Shown piece by piece: positions 9,901 through 17,367 of a DNA stretch of 34,753 nucleotides (its first letter is position 1; each line of letters opens with the position of its first letter). Source of the DNA: a virus; IMG/VR virus record IMGVR_UViG_3300037090_000056, positions 1 through 34,753 of that record, one strand, 5' to 3'. A program made the translations under genes and the position numbers. A model generated the notes under the pieces. That model was not told the origin of the DNA and ran no database searches. It saw nothing but the letters and a program-made list of their open reading frames with translations.

Positions 9901-10854
9901 GCTATAAGGCCATTAGTCTTTGTAAGGTCGGCATATCAATCACTTCTTGCAGCACCCATAACTGGCCCAACATGGTTTATGAAGGGTGCTCAAAAAGCCA
10001 TGACAAGAGAAGGATGGAATGAAGCAAGGGGAGTTGGTGCATTGTTAGATGAAGCTCCTGTTGCATCGGGTGAATTGAGTAAAGGTTGGTCAATACTTGA
10101 TGATGTTACTCAAAAGTCAACATTAAATCTAACAGTAGGACATAACTTGGGTAGAGGTATTGCCTACCATGCTATGAAAGAAAAAGCTACATTCTTTGGA
10201 GACAGATATATTAACAGAGTTATGCATGGTGATGACATAACAGAGGCTGCCCAAAAATTTGTAAAAGAAACTGGTGCTGATTTCTTCCACCCTGAGCTAA
10301 TAAAACAAGAAATATTGCCACTACTTGAAGCAGGAGACATGACATCTTTGGCGGAACGAATGGGTGTTCAAATGACCAGAGAAACCCAATGGCTATATCG
10401 TAAAGCAAACGCTCCGTATTGGGCAAGAAGTTCAGTTGGTAGAGTGTTTGGACAGTTTGGTGTCTGGCCAAGTTGGTACTTGCAGTATGCCAGAAACTTA
10501 GCTTCCAGAGGAAGTGCAATGACAAGAACTAAGCGTATTGCAGGACTTGCTGCAGTTAATGCGGGTTTCTACGAATTGGGAAAGGAAGTGTTCGGAGTGG
10601 ATATTTCCAGTTGGATGCTAACACACCCCCTTATGTGGTTCCCATTACCTGCAGCAACTGGTCATGCAATGCAAGCAATTGTAGGTAGTAAATCTGACTA
10701 TGAGAAACAAAAGGCAGAAGAACAATTAAAGAACTCTGTCGGTATCCATATGCCAGGTTATATTGCAGCAAAGGATATAATCAATAGTATGGATGAATCA
10801 CGTGATGAAGATAAGGTTAAAGTTGCAATGGGTTTCAGACCTGCGGAGGAATAA
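6931..10854 (+). CDS. Large internal virion / DNA-ejection protein
   Basis: At 1307 residues this is the largest protein in the window, coupled to the previous gene by ATGA. The N-terminal 170 residues mix Gly/Ala-rich and weakly hydrophobic stretches (TAYAATQVLPFLLAGGAV). Residues about 200-650 are charged and helical with many Lys/Glu. A more globular, aromatic C-terminal third follows (QERTGFPMYKYYELTQAG, WARSSVGRVFGQFGVWPS), with hydrophobic helices near 1180-1250 (MLTHPLMWFPLPAATGHA) that could insert in a membrane. I see no lysozyme or transglycosylase active-site motif. Such single giant proteins at the end of the ejection cluster resemble T7 gp16 in size and place. The function is inferred. 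Confidence 0.65.
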   Translation: MRKLTDDEVSGLGLEESSPRKLDDSEAKSLGLIPTRPKPKPNLAQPLLKASHEYGVANTPAAALSLVKNMVVDFPAQVGAFVGGASLDASEGFSKGNWSLNQARNSYQKAGEMLHVGGDWMEGGEQMLSDVFQPLESAATWVGEGVTDLTGSPTAGATAYAATQVLPFLLAGGAVRGRVLKRQKAINDVKVLSEKITNKEHTQELVKNAEARRIDAEEIDRVVDVFGPQEDPKADAFALKSDIVGLVKDGIKDPSPQGKKNLQTLVEANKTIGKVSAAEIPDGSVLELAKGILGSERGSIPVGGKKKGGKPDTFKDWAFSKGIGTVTIGSPEHIKLLEQFGDYREKAGAPLQTSVEQINTFKANYEAGQRIEIQTASAGKPVFTATNNIKEHQKDIAATKDTIKAEAIADEKNLKKGEKVDRKAIAAKRDEAIQDKQFYEDTEDILDVKEKEQAAEALNEVKTKSGKPISLGDINKVGKAKELKVEATQRADGTMIAKITDKFGTPYEFSLAKGGATLEEVHNFVKNYTKSFGQTMAKSREIKTDIVDNSKELVDTKAQVAEKAVQTKTATEPVKTIIKEKVVDETGVEKTVTASAKEPVKRTRRKKPITEEETEKLTPVSEKSIPQPIMGEEDALASMMLSGKDFKPKAATESKKLGTIKGEIVAPKTGDTGLGLSSWIAPFKPIAQSIQERTGFPMYKYYELTQAGLEQEGLSLRSYEKRIRASAKGMNNESAMRIYGLLERKAFREAGGDFGKLMKSVNSDADLKALLGDTTRKEFDAAKQLRSIFNDAGTEFNIPLDKMILDYAPRMLPEGVSGWEDAIKKWKLPEEYKWAAEQERSGYLRPHERNIFKVAQSYIQRGARKRYVGDHIEELGKLINEGKLQSSADKDQVTRYLNDLRGTPTAIEETVRKSGQRVATFMNDWINKSLETMGLDASERHPNTTYEKRVSENGHTFFVETGSAPGVFDVHNFAHDFINMHLKLSYAGGLAIRPLVFVRSAYQSLLAAPITGPTWFMKGAQKAMTREGWNEARGVGALLDEAPVASGELSKGWSILDDVTQKSTLNLTVGHNLGRGIAYHAMKEKATFFGDRYINRVMHGDDITEAAQKFVKETGADFFHPELIKQEILPLLEAGDMTSLAERMGVQMTRETQWLYRKANAPYWARSSVGRVFGQFGVWPSWYLQYARNLASRGSAMTRTKRIAGLAAVNAGFYELGKEVFGVDISSWMLTHPLMWFPLPAATGHAMQAIVGSKSDYEKQKAEEQLKNSVGIHMPGYIAAKDIINSMDESRDEDKVKVAMGFRPAEE

Positions 10855-10970
10855 TGGAAAAAGAACCAAGAATTTGTCAAGTCTGAGGATTAACATTCAT
10901 TCCTGGTGGGGATGATGATCCAGAAGATGTTTGTTTAGATTGTTGGTTGGGGGAGATTAAATTCATATGA
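10854..10970 (+). pseudogene. 39-codon zinc-knuckle gene interrupted by in-frame UGA at a CxxC position
   Basis: The frame starts at ATG 10854, overlapping the previous stop (TAATG) just after GCGGAGGA, and ends at TGA 10968-10970, overlapping the ATG of the next gene (ATGA). Both junction types are the norm in this operon. Codon 11 (10884-10886) is TGA. The product reads MEKEPRICQV, stop, then GLTFIPGGDDDPEDVCLDCW and GEIKFI (a Leu joins the last two parts). With Cys at codon 11 it would be a C-x2-C plus C-x2-C zinc knuckle. The gene is therefore either a one-base nonsense mutant or sequencing error (TGT/TGC to TGA), or a CxxU selenocysteine-type recoding case; see findings. UGA is a normal stop elsewhere here (6932, 4840). 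Confidence 0.6.
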
Positions 10971-12232
10971 AATTTCTATTTCTATCATGCGAAGGTAACA
11001 CCTGTGAAATGGCAAGACGAGTTGCTTTAGAAGGCAACGATGTTAAGGTTTGGATCAAGGTGGAAGGTTGCAAAAAGACTCTTGATGGTATGGTCAACAA
11101 GGTAGAGAATTGGGAAAAGTATGCTGATAAAGATACTGTTATTATAATTGACCATGTTAAGATGAGTAATATTGGTCAGGAACTTATTGATGGTGGTTAT
11201 CAAGTAATCAATGGTTCTAAATATCAAGACAAAATTGAACTTGATAGAGAACTTGGTCACACATTAATGCAAGAAAATGGAGTCAAGACACCTGAATTCC
11301 AAGAGTTTAACAATTGGCCAACAGCAATATCTTTCCTTATCAAGAATAAAAAGAAGCGATATGTTTTCAAACCTTCTGGTAATATGGAACTTGATTGGAG
11401 TTATATTGGGAAGGATACAGAGGATTTAATTGAACGTATCGAACATAAATTTAAACCTGAGTGGCCATCAGGCAAGCCCATCAAATTCATTTTTGAGGAA
11501 TTTATTAAAGGCATTGAGGTGAGTTCCGAAATCTGGATAAGCAGGGGCAACATTCTTAACATGAACTCCACAATGGAGGAGAAGAAACTTCTTACTGGAA
11601 ATCTCGGCCCAAGTATAGGGTGTGCTGGAAATATAGTGTGGAATTACCAACAAGCACCGCCCTTGATAGAAAAAACATTGATTAAACTTAAAGACGCCCT
11701 CACCAAGGAAAACTACTGCGGTGTTCTCGACATAAACACAATAGTGTCTGAGGAAGATGATGAGCCATATGGCATAGAATTTACCTCTCGGTTTGGTTAC
11801 GATGCCTTGCAAGCATGGGTTGAAACTATAAAAGGTGACATCGGAGAAATGCTTTATAACGTTGTACAGGGAAAGCCGATTCATACTGACAACTCCTTTG
11901 CTTGTGCTGTGCGTGTTAATATTCCACCATTTCCTTTTGACAAGGCTGAGAAGCGAGCAGGTGACTTGATACGTTTTGATATGGATTTGCTTAATTCTGG
12001 TCATTATTGGTTCTTTGATTGTGAGAAGAAAGATAAAAACCTACAAGTCATAGGTGTAGATGGAATCATGTGTGTTGTCTCCAGTAAAGCCAATACGATT
12101 GAACGTGCAATTGAAAAGTGTTATAAAAATATTGAAGCGATTGAATCTCCACGTGACATTATGTATAGAACCGACATCGGTGAACGTGTTATTAAAGAGT
12201 ACAAGACATTACAGCGTGTTGGGTTGTTATAA
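10967..12232 (+). CDS. PurD-like ATP-grasp ligase
   Basis: A 421-residue protein, about the length of bacterial phosphoribosylamine-glycine ligase. Matching landmarks include an N-terminal Rossmann-like half (VIIIDHVKMSNIGQELIDGG), the ATP-grasp strand YVFKPSG (about residue 133), the acidic strand EEFIKGIEVSSE (about 183), KLLTGNLGPSIGCAGN (about 208, cf. the PurD DxGPNTGGMG loop), GVLDINTIV (metal-site region) and EFTSRFGYDALQAW (cf. E-x-NxRFGDPE). The family couples ATP to amide-bond formation through an acyl-phosphate. Several PurD positions are altered (NLGP for DxGP, CAGN for GMGA), so the substrate need not be glycine and phosphoribosylamine. It is the last gene of the late operon and is coupled to the UGA-containing frame by ATGA. 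Confidence 0.75.
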   Translation: MKFLFLSCEGNTCEMARRVALEGNDVKVWIKVEGCKKTLDGMVNKVENWEKYADKDTVIIIDHVKMSNIGQELIDGGYQVINGSKYQDKIELDRELGHTLMQENGVKTPEFQEFNNWPTAISFLIKNKKKRYVFKPSGNMELDWSYIGKDTEDLIERIEHKFKPEWPSGKPIKFIFEEFIKGIEVSSEIWISRGNILNMNSTMEEKKLLTGNLGPSIGCAGNIVWNYQQAPPLIEKTLIKLKDALTKENYCGVLDINTIVSEEDDEPYGIEFTSRFGYDALQAWVETIKGDIGEMLYNVVQGKPIHTDNSFACAVRVNIPPFPFDKAEKRAGDLIRFDMDLLNSGHYWFFDCEKKDKNLQVIGVDGIMCVVSSKANTIERAIEKCYKNIEAIESPRDIMYRTDIGERVIKEYKTLQRVGLL

Positions 12233-12248
12233 GTAACTTTTTTACCTT

Positions 12249-12264
12249 ACGTCTTTTTAGACGT
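12249..12264. other. Small hairpin downstream of the late operon
   Basis: ACGTCT, loop TTTT, AGACGT is a perfect 6-bp stem 17 bases after the last late-operon stop codon. No T-tract follows on either strand, so it is not a classic intrinsic terminator. It may protect the 3' end of the transcript or be incidental. Confidence 0.35.
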
Positions 12265-12304
12265 CCCGAAAACGCCGGCTCGAAATAACCTTATAATATA
12301 TTAC

Positions 12305-12370
12305 CGACTCTCTACAATCGCCACCAGCGATACTTTAAGAGATATTCGCTCGGATAGTCGTTCCTTTTTT
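12305..12370 (+). terminator. Three-way-junction RNA followed by T-tract (late-operon 3' end)
   Basis: The segment folds without unpaired bases at the junction. The closing stem is CGAC 12305-12308 with GTCG 12357-12360. Arm 1 is TCTCT 12309-12313 with AGAGA 12338-12342, topped by ATCGC/GCGAT (12317-12321, 12327-12331). Arm 2 is TATTC 12343-12347, loop GCTC, GGATA 12352-12356. The one wobble (U46-G53) pairs only in plus-strand RNA. TTCCTTTTTT follows at 12361-12370. It lies between convergent operons, so it probably ends or stabilises the late transcript. The terminator role is inference. Confidence 0.5.
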
Positions 12371-12405
12371 AGCCTCTATCCTACCCCTTTTTACCCTAAA
12401 AAGTA

Positions 12406-12777
12406 TCATAGTATATTTTTATTTTTTAAAAGATTTACCCTTAACAATAGGGCTAATTTTTCATAATACTTTTCATCTTGTTCATCCAGATAAAATCCCC
12501 ATAAATTTAATTCTTGATAACTTTTCCAAAAAAATAACTTGGTACAATTTTCTTCCCATTGTGAGTGAAGTTTAAATGACCTATGGCATTTACTACATAA
12601 GCATATGAAATTCCAATAGTCATTTTTACCACCAATTTTAATAGGAAATATGTGGTGTGTCTCTGCTTCAAATCCAGACATACAATCTGGATTAGCACAT
12701 TTCATACCTATAAATTCTTTGTAAAGATTTGGCTTTTCACTGTTAATTGACCTTGCTCTTGGTTTATTATATTTCAT
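12406..12777 (-). CDS. HNH endonuclease
   Basis: A 123-residue protein with a complete HNH beta-beta-alpha-metal site: zinc cysteines C27/C32 and C61/C64, the catalytic HH pair at 41-42, N56 (YWNFICL) and H65 (KCHRSF). The order C-x4-C, ETHHIFPIKIGG, NFICLCSKCH is textbook. It is the last gene of the minus-strand replication operon, overlapping the VRR-NUC gene by 4 bases, so it is operon-borne rather than obviously intronic. Phage HNH proteins nick DNA in packaging, homing or recombination. A free-standing homing nuclease is an alternative, but there is no split host gene beside it. Cleavage target unknown. Confidence 0.9.
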   Translation of the reverse strand: MKYNKPRARSINSEKPNLYKEFIGMKCANPDCMSGFEAETHHIFPIKIGGKNDYWNFICLCSKCHRSFKLHSQWEENCTKLFFWKSYQELNLWGFYLDEQDEKYYEKLALLLRVNLLKNKNIL

Positions 12778-13196
12778 TTTTTAAATCCCGCCCTGTCAAC
12801 ACACGATACGCAAATCGCGCTTTCCAGACCGTCAACAAGCCAATCCACGGCTTCTGATATAGTTGGAAAACGTATCACACCTATACCACATTCCCCATTA
12901 TCCTCATCATACCATACAACAAGGTGGAGTGCATTGGCCTTTTGGAGCAACTCACCAGTATATTCTTGGTATGGGGTAAGCAATAACTTACCTTTTCTCA
13001 TTACCTTAAACTCTATGGATAGCCATATACCATAATATACTCCGAGAACATCAGGTACACCCCTGACCTGCATTGGTTCACCATGAGTTTTAAAGTACCA
13101 CATATCATGTCTCGCACAGACCTTTAATCTCTCCATAAACTTCAGGAGAAATGCTTTTTCCTTTATTGGAAAAAGTCTTTTCTTTTCGTATGCCAT
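12774..13196 (-). CDS. VRR-NUC domain nuclease
   Basis: A 140-residue protein with a PD-(D/E)xK core of the VRR-NUC type: RGVPDVLG (P48, D49), then SIEFKV (E62, K64), then LTPYQEYTGELL with Q76, and a C-terminal strand LHLVVWYDE. VRR-NUC proteins cleave branched DNA, and stand-alone phage members probably resolve recombination or replication junctions. The neighbouring primase-helicase, Sak4 and SSB genes fit this. The start is preceded by AGGAGGTCAAAAAATA. Function in branch resolution is family-based inference. Confidence 0.9.
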   Translation of the reverse strand: MAYEKKRLFPIKEKAFLLKFMERLKVCARHDMWYFKTHGEPMQVRGVPDVLGVYYGIWLSIEFKVMRKGKLLLTPYQEYTGELLQKANALHLVVWYDEDNGECGIGVIRFPTISEAVDWLVDGLESAICVSCVDRAGFKK

Positions 13197-13417
13197 TATT
13201 TTTTGACCTCCTTTATCAATTTAATCGGTATGGTTGGGTCAGTAACAAACTGAACATCAAAAAGATATGTTTGTATCTGTGTTTCCCATTCCATATGTGA
13301 TTCTCTATTCATAAATGCATCACGTTGAATTTCAACCAATCTACCATTATATCCTACTGTAACAATTTCTTCTTCCTTATCCTTTTTTGCTAATGCCACA
13401 AATACATTTACTTTCAT
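13196..13417 (-). CDS. Small protein in replication operon, unknown
   Basis: A 73-residue protein between the primase-helicase and the VRR-NUC gene, sharing a 4-base overlap upstream and a one-base overlap downstream. An AAGGAGAGG Shine-Dalgarno precedes the ATG. It is predicted to be mostly beta (VNVFVALAKK, EEIVTVGYNGRLVEIQRD, TQIQTYLFDVQFVTD) with a basic end (KLIKEVKK). There is no recognisable domain. The tight packing suggests co-expression with, and possibly an accessory role for, the replication proteins. Confidence 0.7.
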   Translation of the reverse strand: MKVNVFVALAKKDKEEEIVTVGYNGRLVEIQRDAFMNRESHMEWETQIQTYLFDVQFVTDPTIPIKLIKEVKK

Positions 13418-16179
13418 TTTTTCCTCTCCTTTTTGCTCATTTCTTTGAGCATTTTAATAAATTCTGGTGATTTAACAAAGAACGTCTTTTTCCTTGTTAT
13501 ACAATTATTCGATACGAGCAATGTCTTAAACTGTTTGCTCTTATCACCTGTCAATCCACTGAAATCTCCTAAGTCATCAAACATAATAGCATTGGTGCTC
13601 AACATCTTGGTTACAAATCTACTTGGGTCAACTAATCCTTCGATTTCATTTCGGACTTTATCAATCCCAACAATCTGGCTCTCCTCTTTTCTGCTAACGC
13701 TGTAGTCCTTATATCCAAAATAGGTGGAGTCGTATATTTCATATAAGAACTGTACGACAAATTCCACGTGCTGCTCTTTGACAATAACGTTGATGCCATC
13801 TTCAGTAGAAAATAACCTGCATGCCAGAGCAGTAGAAAGCTTTGCAATCTTAATTCGCTGCACAGAACCTTGCACCAATGGTATCGCATCTGAGTATTTC
13901 TCCGACATTTCGATAGCATATTTCAAGATACTCCTTTCTGCCTCTTTGGTGAATTTAACTTGATTTTCTTTTCTGCTCCACGCCCACATGACCACTTTGT
14001 TGCACAATTCTGACGTGTATATATGGGAAGGTTTCGTGTGCGTAGCTTGGTTCATTCGTAGGACATCTACATCCTCCTTTGCAACTATCACTGCAAAGTC
14101 CAACCTCGATATATCTTCTGCTCTGCCCATCAATTCTCGTATTGCTTCCACACCAGACGAATAATAAGACATTCTCACGTTGGATGACCGTGGGTTGCTT
14201 ATCCAGATTAATCTCACTCTGGAAGATGTCTTTCTTGTACTCCCTACAACCGTCCTCTCCGCCACACCAGAATCTCGTATAGAACTCAAGTTTGATATTT
14301 CCTTCGTCTCCAGACCATTCACTTCGTCGAGGACAACAATACGGCCATCGTTGATGGGTAATATTCCCCACGAAAAAGTAACATCCCTTCCTACTTGTGC
14401 CAATCCACCCACCAAACCTGGTAAAGTTGCACTTTCCAACGTTATGTATTCGCCCACCCTGTAATGTTTGCATAATTTCACCACCGTTTTTGTCTTGCCT
14501 GTTCGTGTATCACCTAAGACAAGAAGCTCTGTCCATCCCTTCTCAACTGTTGAGTCCAAAAACTTGAATTTCAATACACTGTGAAATACCAAGTCGTATG
14601 CTATAATGAGGTTATCCCTACCTATGATAATTTCTGGTAAGTTATATTGTAAATCACGGGCGATTTCATACACCTTGACCATAACGCCACGTAAATCTTC
14701 TGTTTCAGGTTGGAATATCTTTAAGTTTTTCTTGTCATCTTCGTTAAGTTCAAACCTATCAAGGTCTGTAAGTTCTGGCACTTGCTTTTTAAAGAAATGT
14801 GTTGCTTCTTGAGTCTTGGCATCAGCTATTGTCTTACCATAGAATGAATAGGTTTTGTTTAATTGTAAATTATGGCTTAATGTATATGCTTTGCGGATTA
14901 AGAATTGTCTGTTTATTCGTTCTGAATCTATTATTGGCGAAAGGAAAATTTCTTCTATCGCTTGCATATCACTATCAATTTCAAATTGGTCACACCCCAC
15001 TATACCTGCAGCATTTCTCAACTTGAATCTTTGTTCACTATTTGAACACTTAATTAAATCAAGTGCCAACCTATCGGGAACATCAACCGTCATACTACCA
15101 CCAGTAAAGAACATCTTACAGTTCTTACAGGACTCACCTTTGGTAAAATTGCATTTGAATCTGATAGTTTTGGGTGATAAATATGGAGAGAAGTTTTTGC
15201 CGATAGCTATTGCTTGGTAGGTAACATTCTTATTATATAGTTCTTGTTTAACACTTTCATAAAAGTCCACTTTTTCATAATCTTCATCTTGTTCAACAAT
15301 CTTTGTAACAAGGATTGCTTTCTCCACCAAAGGATTCCATACCGCGTGGAAATCTAATTTATTATCATTGCAATAGTGAAAGAGGTCAGTAAAATCACCC
15401 TTTGGTGGGAGTTTGTCTGCGGGAAGGTTTATGACGTATGTTTCGGCAGCATAGTTCATCATCTTTTCAGATAACAACCGTGCTGCCATTTTGCCTTTGT
15501 CATCTACATCATAACATATATAAACTATCTTGTCTTTGAAAAATGTTAATAATGATTCACGGAAAGCACCTTCACCACTTGTAAATGTTATTGCAGGGAA
15601 ACCGAACTGTTCAGCCAAAAGAGTATCAGGCTCGCCAGCAAATACAATAATACGAGTGTGTTGTAAAGTATCAACTGGATAAAGCCTTGTAGTATTGTAT
15701 CCTTGTACACCTTTGAATTTCTCCTTAGATTTATGCAACACATCATATTTACGAATGTTAACGAGAATATCGTCGTTATCGTATATAGGTATATAAACCC
15801 TTTCATCATACCACCCCAACTTTCTTTTCTTGATAGTATCTAAAGTCCAAACACGCTTGACAAACAACATATCTTGTAAGGTTTTGGAGTTTAGAAGATT
15901 ATGATGTGCTACATTGACTTCTGTCTCGGTGAGCAGAGGTGTCTTATCATTACCAGTAATTGCTTTCTTCGCCATAGTGAACGAGCAATTATGGTACTTC
16001 ATGTAAAACTTAAAGACATCGCCACCCTCTTGACAAGAGTGACAAAAATATAAACCTGTCTCTAAATCAAGACTACAGGATGGTTCTGTGTCTTGATGAA
16101 AGAGACAGGTTACATTTTGTTTTCTTTGACTGTCATTAAGTTTTGGATAGTATTTTTGATAAAATGATAGCCATTGCAT
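13414..16179 (-). CDS. Primase-helicase: CHC2 zinc finger + Toprim + MCM-like AAA+
   Basis: A 921-residue replicative protein. Residues 20-60 are a DnaG-type zinc finger (C25, H28, C46, C49). Residues 176-235 are Toprim, with catalytic Glu in FAGEPDTLLAE and DxD in YDVDDKGKMAA. A second Cys cluster (C343, C351, C354) follows. The C-terminal motor has Walker A GDTRTGKT (556-563), Walker B RIVVLDEV (613-620), sensor-1 Asn in WISNPR (658-664) and SRLDFAVIV (691-699). This order and spacing are those of MCM helicases (compare IDEF, AAANP, LSRFDL), not DnaB/T7 gp4 RecA-type helicases. A C-terminal segment could be a winged helix. It should prime and unwind at the fork. The start overlaps the end of the SSB gene. 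Confidence 0.85.
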   Translation of the reverse strand: MQWLSFYQKYYPKLNDSQRKQNVTCLFHQDTEPSCSLDLETGLYFCHSCQEGGDVFKFYMKYHNCSFTMAKKAITGNDKTPLLTETEVNVAHHNLLNSKTLQDMLFVKRVWTLDTIKKRKLGWYDERVYIPIYDNDDILVNIRKYDVLHKSKEKFKGVQGYNTTRLYPVDTLQHTRIIVFAGEPDTLLAEQFGFPAITFTSGEGAFRESLLTFFKDKIVYICYDVDDKGKMAARLLSEKMMNYAAETYVINLPADKLPPKGDFTDLFHYCNDNKLDFHAVWNPLVEKAILVTKIVEQDEDYEKVDFYESVKQELYNKNVTYQAIAIGKNFSPYLSPKTIRFKCNFTKGESCKNCKMFFTGGSMTVDVPDRLALDLIKCSNSEQRFKLRNAAGIVGCDQFEIDSDMQAIEEIFLSPIIDSERINRQFLIRKAYTLSHNLQLNKTYSFYGKTIADAKTQEATHFFKKQVPELTDLDRFELNEDDKKNLKIFQPETEDLRGVMVKVYEIARDLQYNLPEIIIGRDNLIIAYDLVFHSVLKFKFLDSTVEKGWTELLVLGDTRTGKTKTVVKLCKHYRVGEYITLESATLPGLVGGLAQVGRDVTFSWGILPINDGRIVVLDEVNGLETKEISNLSSIRDSGVAERTVVGSTRKTSSRVRLIWISNPRSSNVRMSYYSSGVEAIRELMGRAEDISRLDFAVIVAKEDVDVLRMNQATHTKPSHIYTSELCNKVVMWAWSRKENQVKFTKEAERSILKYAIEMSEKYSDAIPLVQGSVQRIKIAKLSTALACRLFSTEDGINVIVKEQHVEFVVQFLYEIYDSTYFGYKDYSVSRKEESQIVGIDKVRNEIEGLVDPSRFVTKMLSTNAIMFDDLGDFSGLTGDKSKQFKTLLVSNNCITRKKTFFVKSPEFIKMLKEMSKKERKK

Positions 16180-16643
16180 CAGAACGGCACATCTTCTTTC
16201 AAGGCCGAACTAACCATCAAATCGTCTGGTTTGACAATCTTTTGGATATATATGCTCTGATAGACATTGCCATCCTTTGCTTTACTTTTCAATTCAATTT
16301 GAACAAGTTTGTCAAGAACTTTATCAAACTGATTGTGTACATCACTCCATTTGAAATTGTCAATACCAACTGTTCTAAAATCTCTTGTCAGGAAGTCCAG
16401 TTTTTGTGCAGAGTCCATTCCAGAAAATTTCATTAACTTTCTGGCTGCATAATCACCCTGAATAATCTCTAAATCCCAAACACATTGTAGATTACCTGCT
16501 TTGGATTTATCAACATACAGTTTGTCAATTCTTGCAACGTATGTACCATCTGGATACCTACCAAAACCAGAATCTGGAACACTACTGGGGTTATGTTCCC
16601 CATCTAATGCGTTCAACTTGTCTTGAATCTCGTCTGCACTCAT
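16179..16643 (-). CDS. Single-stranded DNA-binding protein, DUF669-like
   Basis: A 154-residue protein. PDGTYVARIDKLYV (about 31-44) and LEIIQGDYAARKLMKFSGM (about 58-76) match phage DUF669-type proteins, which have an OB-like core and are often annotated as phage SSB. The last residues are EDVPF, the acidic-Pro-Phe tip by which bacterial SSBs recruit partner proteins. That independent feature strongly favours an SSB role. The gene is followed within a base by the primase-helicase and preceded by the Sak4-like recombinase, a common phage module. AAAGGGG precedes the ATG. Confidence 0.85.
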   Translation of the reverse strand: MSADEIQDKLNALDGEHNPSSVPDSGFGRYPDGTYVARIDKLYVDKSKAGNLQCVWDLEIIQGDYAARKLMKFSGMDSAQKLDFLTRDFRTVGIDNFKWSDVHNQFDKVLDKLVQIELKSKAKDGNVYQSIYIQKIVKPDDLMVSSALKEDVPF

Positions 16644-16644
16644 G

Positions 16645-17367
16645 TTATTCCCCTTTCTTTATTTGTCCTGCAAATATTTTCTGAACTTTATCCCAATTGT
16701 TAGCAGGAGGTGGAGCCATGATAATGTCACCATATGCTTCCAACTTACCTGTCCTGTCGCCCGCAATCCACTTCTCTGAAAGTCTTGTTCTGAGAACACG
16801 CCTCTCCCCATTTTCTGTTTCCACCGTATCATAGAACAATGTAATACCACAAATGGGTGCTATGATGTTATACATGTAATCCTGAATAGATGGAAGGAAC
16901 TTTGTAATCTTGGAGGTTCTTGTTGTAATTTCAACGTCTTTTGCATGAGAAACAAGAATCAATCCATATTTGCTTAAAGCCAATTTCATCAAAGGTCGGA
17001 GAAGTTCATCCTTGACAAGGTCGTACCCTTTCCCGTAACCAAGGTCTTGAGGATGAACTATCTCCAACTTTGTCATGATGTGATTGATGCACAATTTGGC
17101 CAATCTGTCAACCGTATCAATAGCTATCACATCAAACTTATGACCGTTACCAACAATTTCTTTACCTGCATCAAGAAATTGTTCCCATGAAGTAATGGGT
17201 TGTTCAAAACATTCAAGAGCATCAAGCCCACCACCTGTATTAAGGAACAATACGTTTGGAATTTGGGAAATGAGCGTACTCTTTCCCACCTTTGATTCAC
17301 CATAAAGAAATATGGTGTAATCCCACAAATTTACTGATGGTTTCTTTTTTTCAATTGGTAATGACAT
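16645..17367 (-). CDS. Sak4-like RecA-fold recombinase/ATPase
   Basis: A 240-residue P-loop ATPase with Walker A GESKVGKS at about residues 23-30 and Walker B DVIAIDTVDRL at about 80-90. A sensor-like strand LILVSHAKD follows at about 136-144, then a C-terminal basic beta region. This is the compact RecA/Rad51-core layout of phage AAA_24/Sak4 proteins, which anneal single strands together with the phage SSB. The SSB gene begins immediately downstream, as in other phages. The ribosome site is AAAGGGGGTCAAA. Annealing activity is known for characterised Sak4 members and inferred here. Confidence 0.85.
   Translation of the reverse strand: MSLPIEKKKPSVNLWDYTIFLYGESKVGKSTLISQIPNVLFLNTGGGLDALECFEQPITSWEQFLDAGKEIVGNGHKFDVIAIDTVDRLAKLCINHIMTKLEIVHPQDLGYGKGYDLVKDELLRPLMKLALSKYGLILVSHAKDVEITTRTSKITKFLPSIQDYMYNIIAPICGITLFYDTVETENGERRVLRTRLSEKWIAGDRTGKLEAYGDIIMAPPPANNWDKVQKIFAGQIKKGE

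Noticed and set aside
10884-10886. Phage-wide reassignment of UGA to Trp or another amino acid.
   Set aside because: UGA closes several well-bounded genes (for example 4840-4842, 6932-6934, 32124-32126) at normal coupling junctions, TGG is used freely, and no other UGA interrupts a recognised protein.
12406-12777. HNH gene as part of a group I intron or split gene.
   Set aside because: It overlaps its upstream operon neighbour by four bases, and no interrupted coding sequence flanks it.
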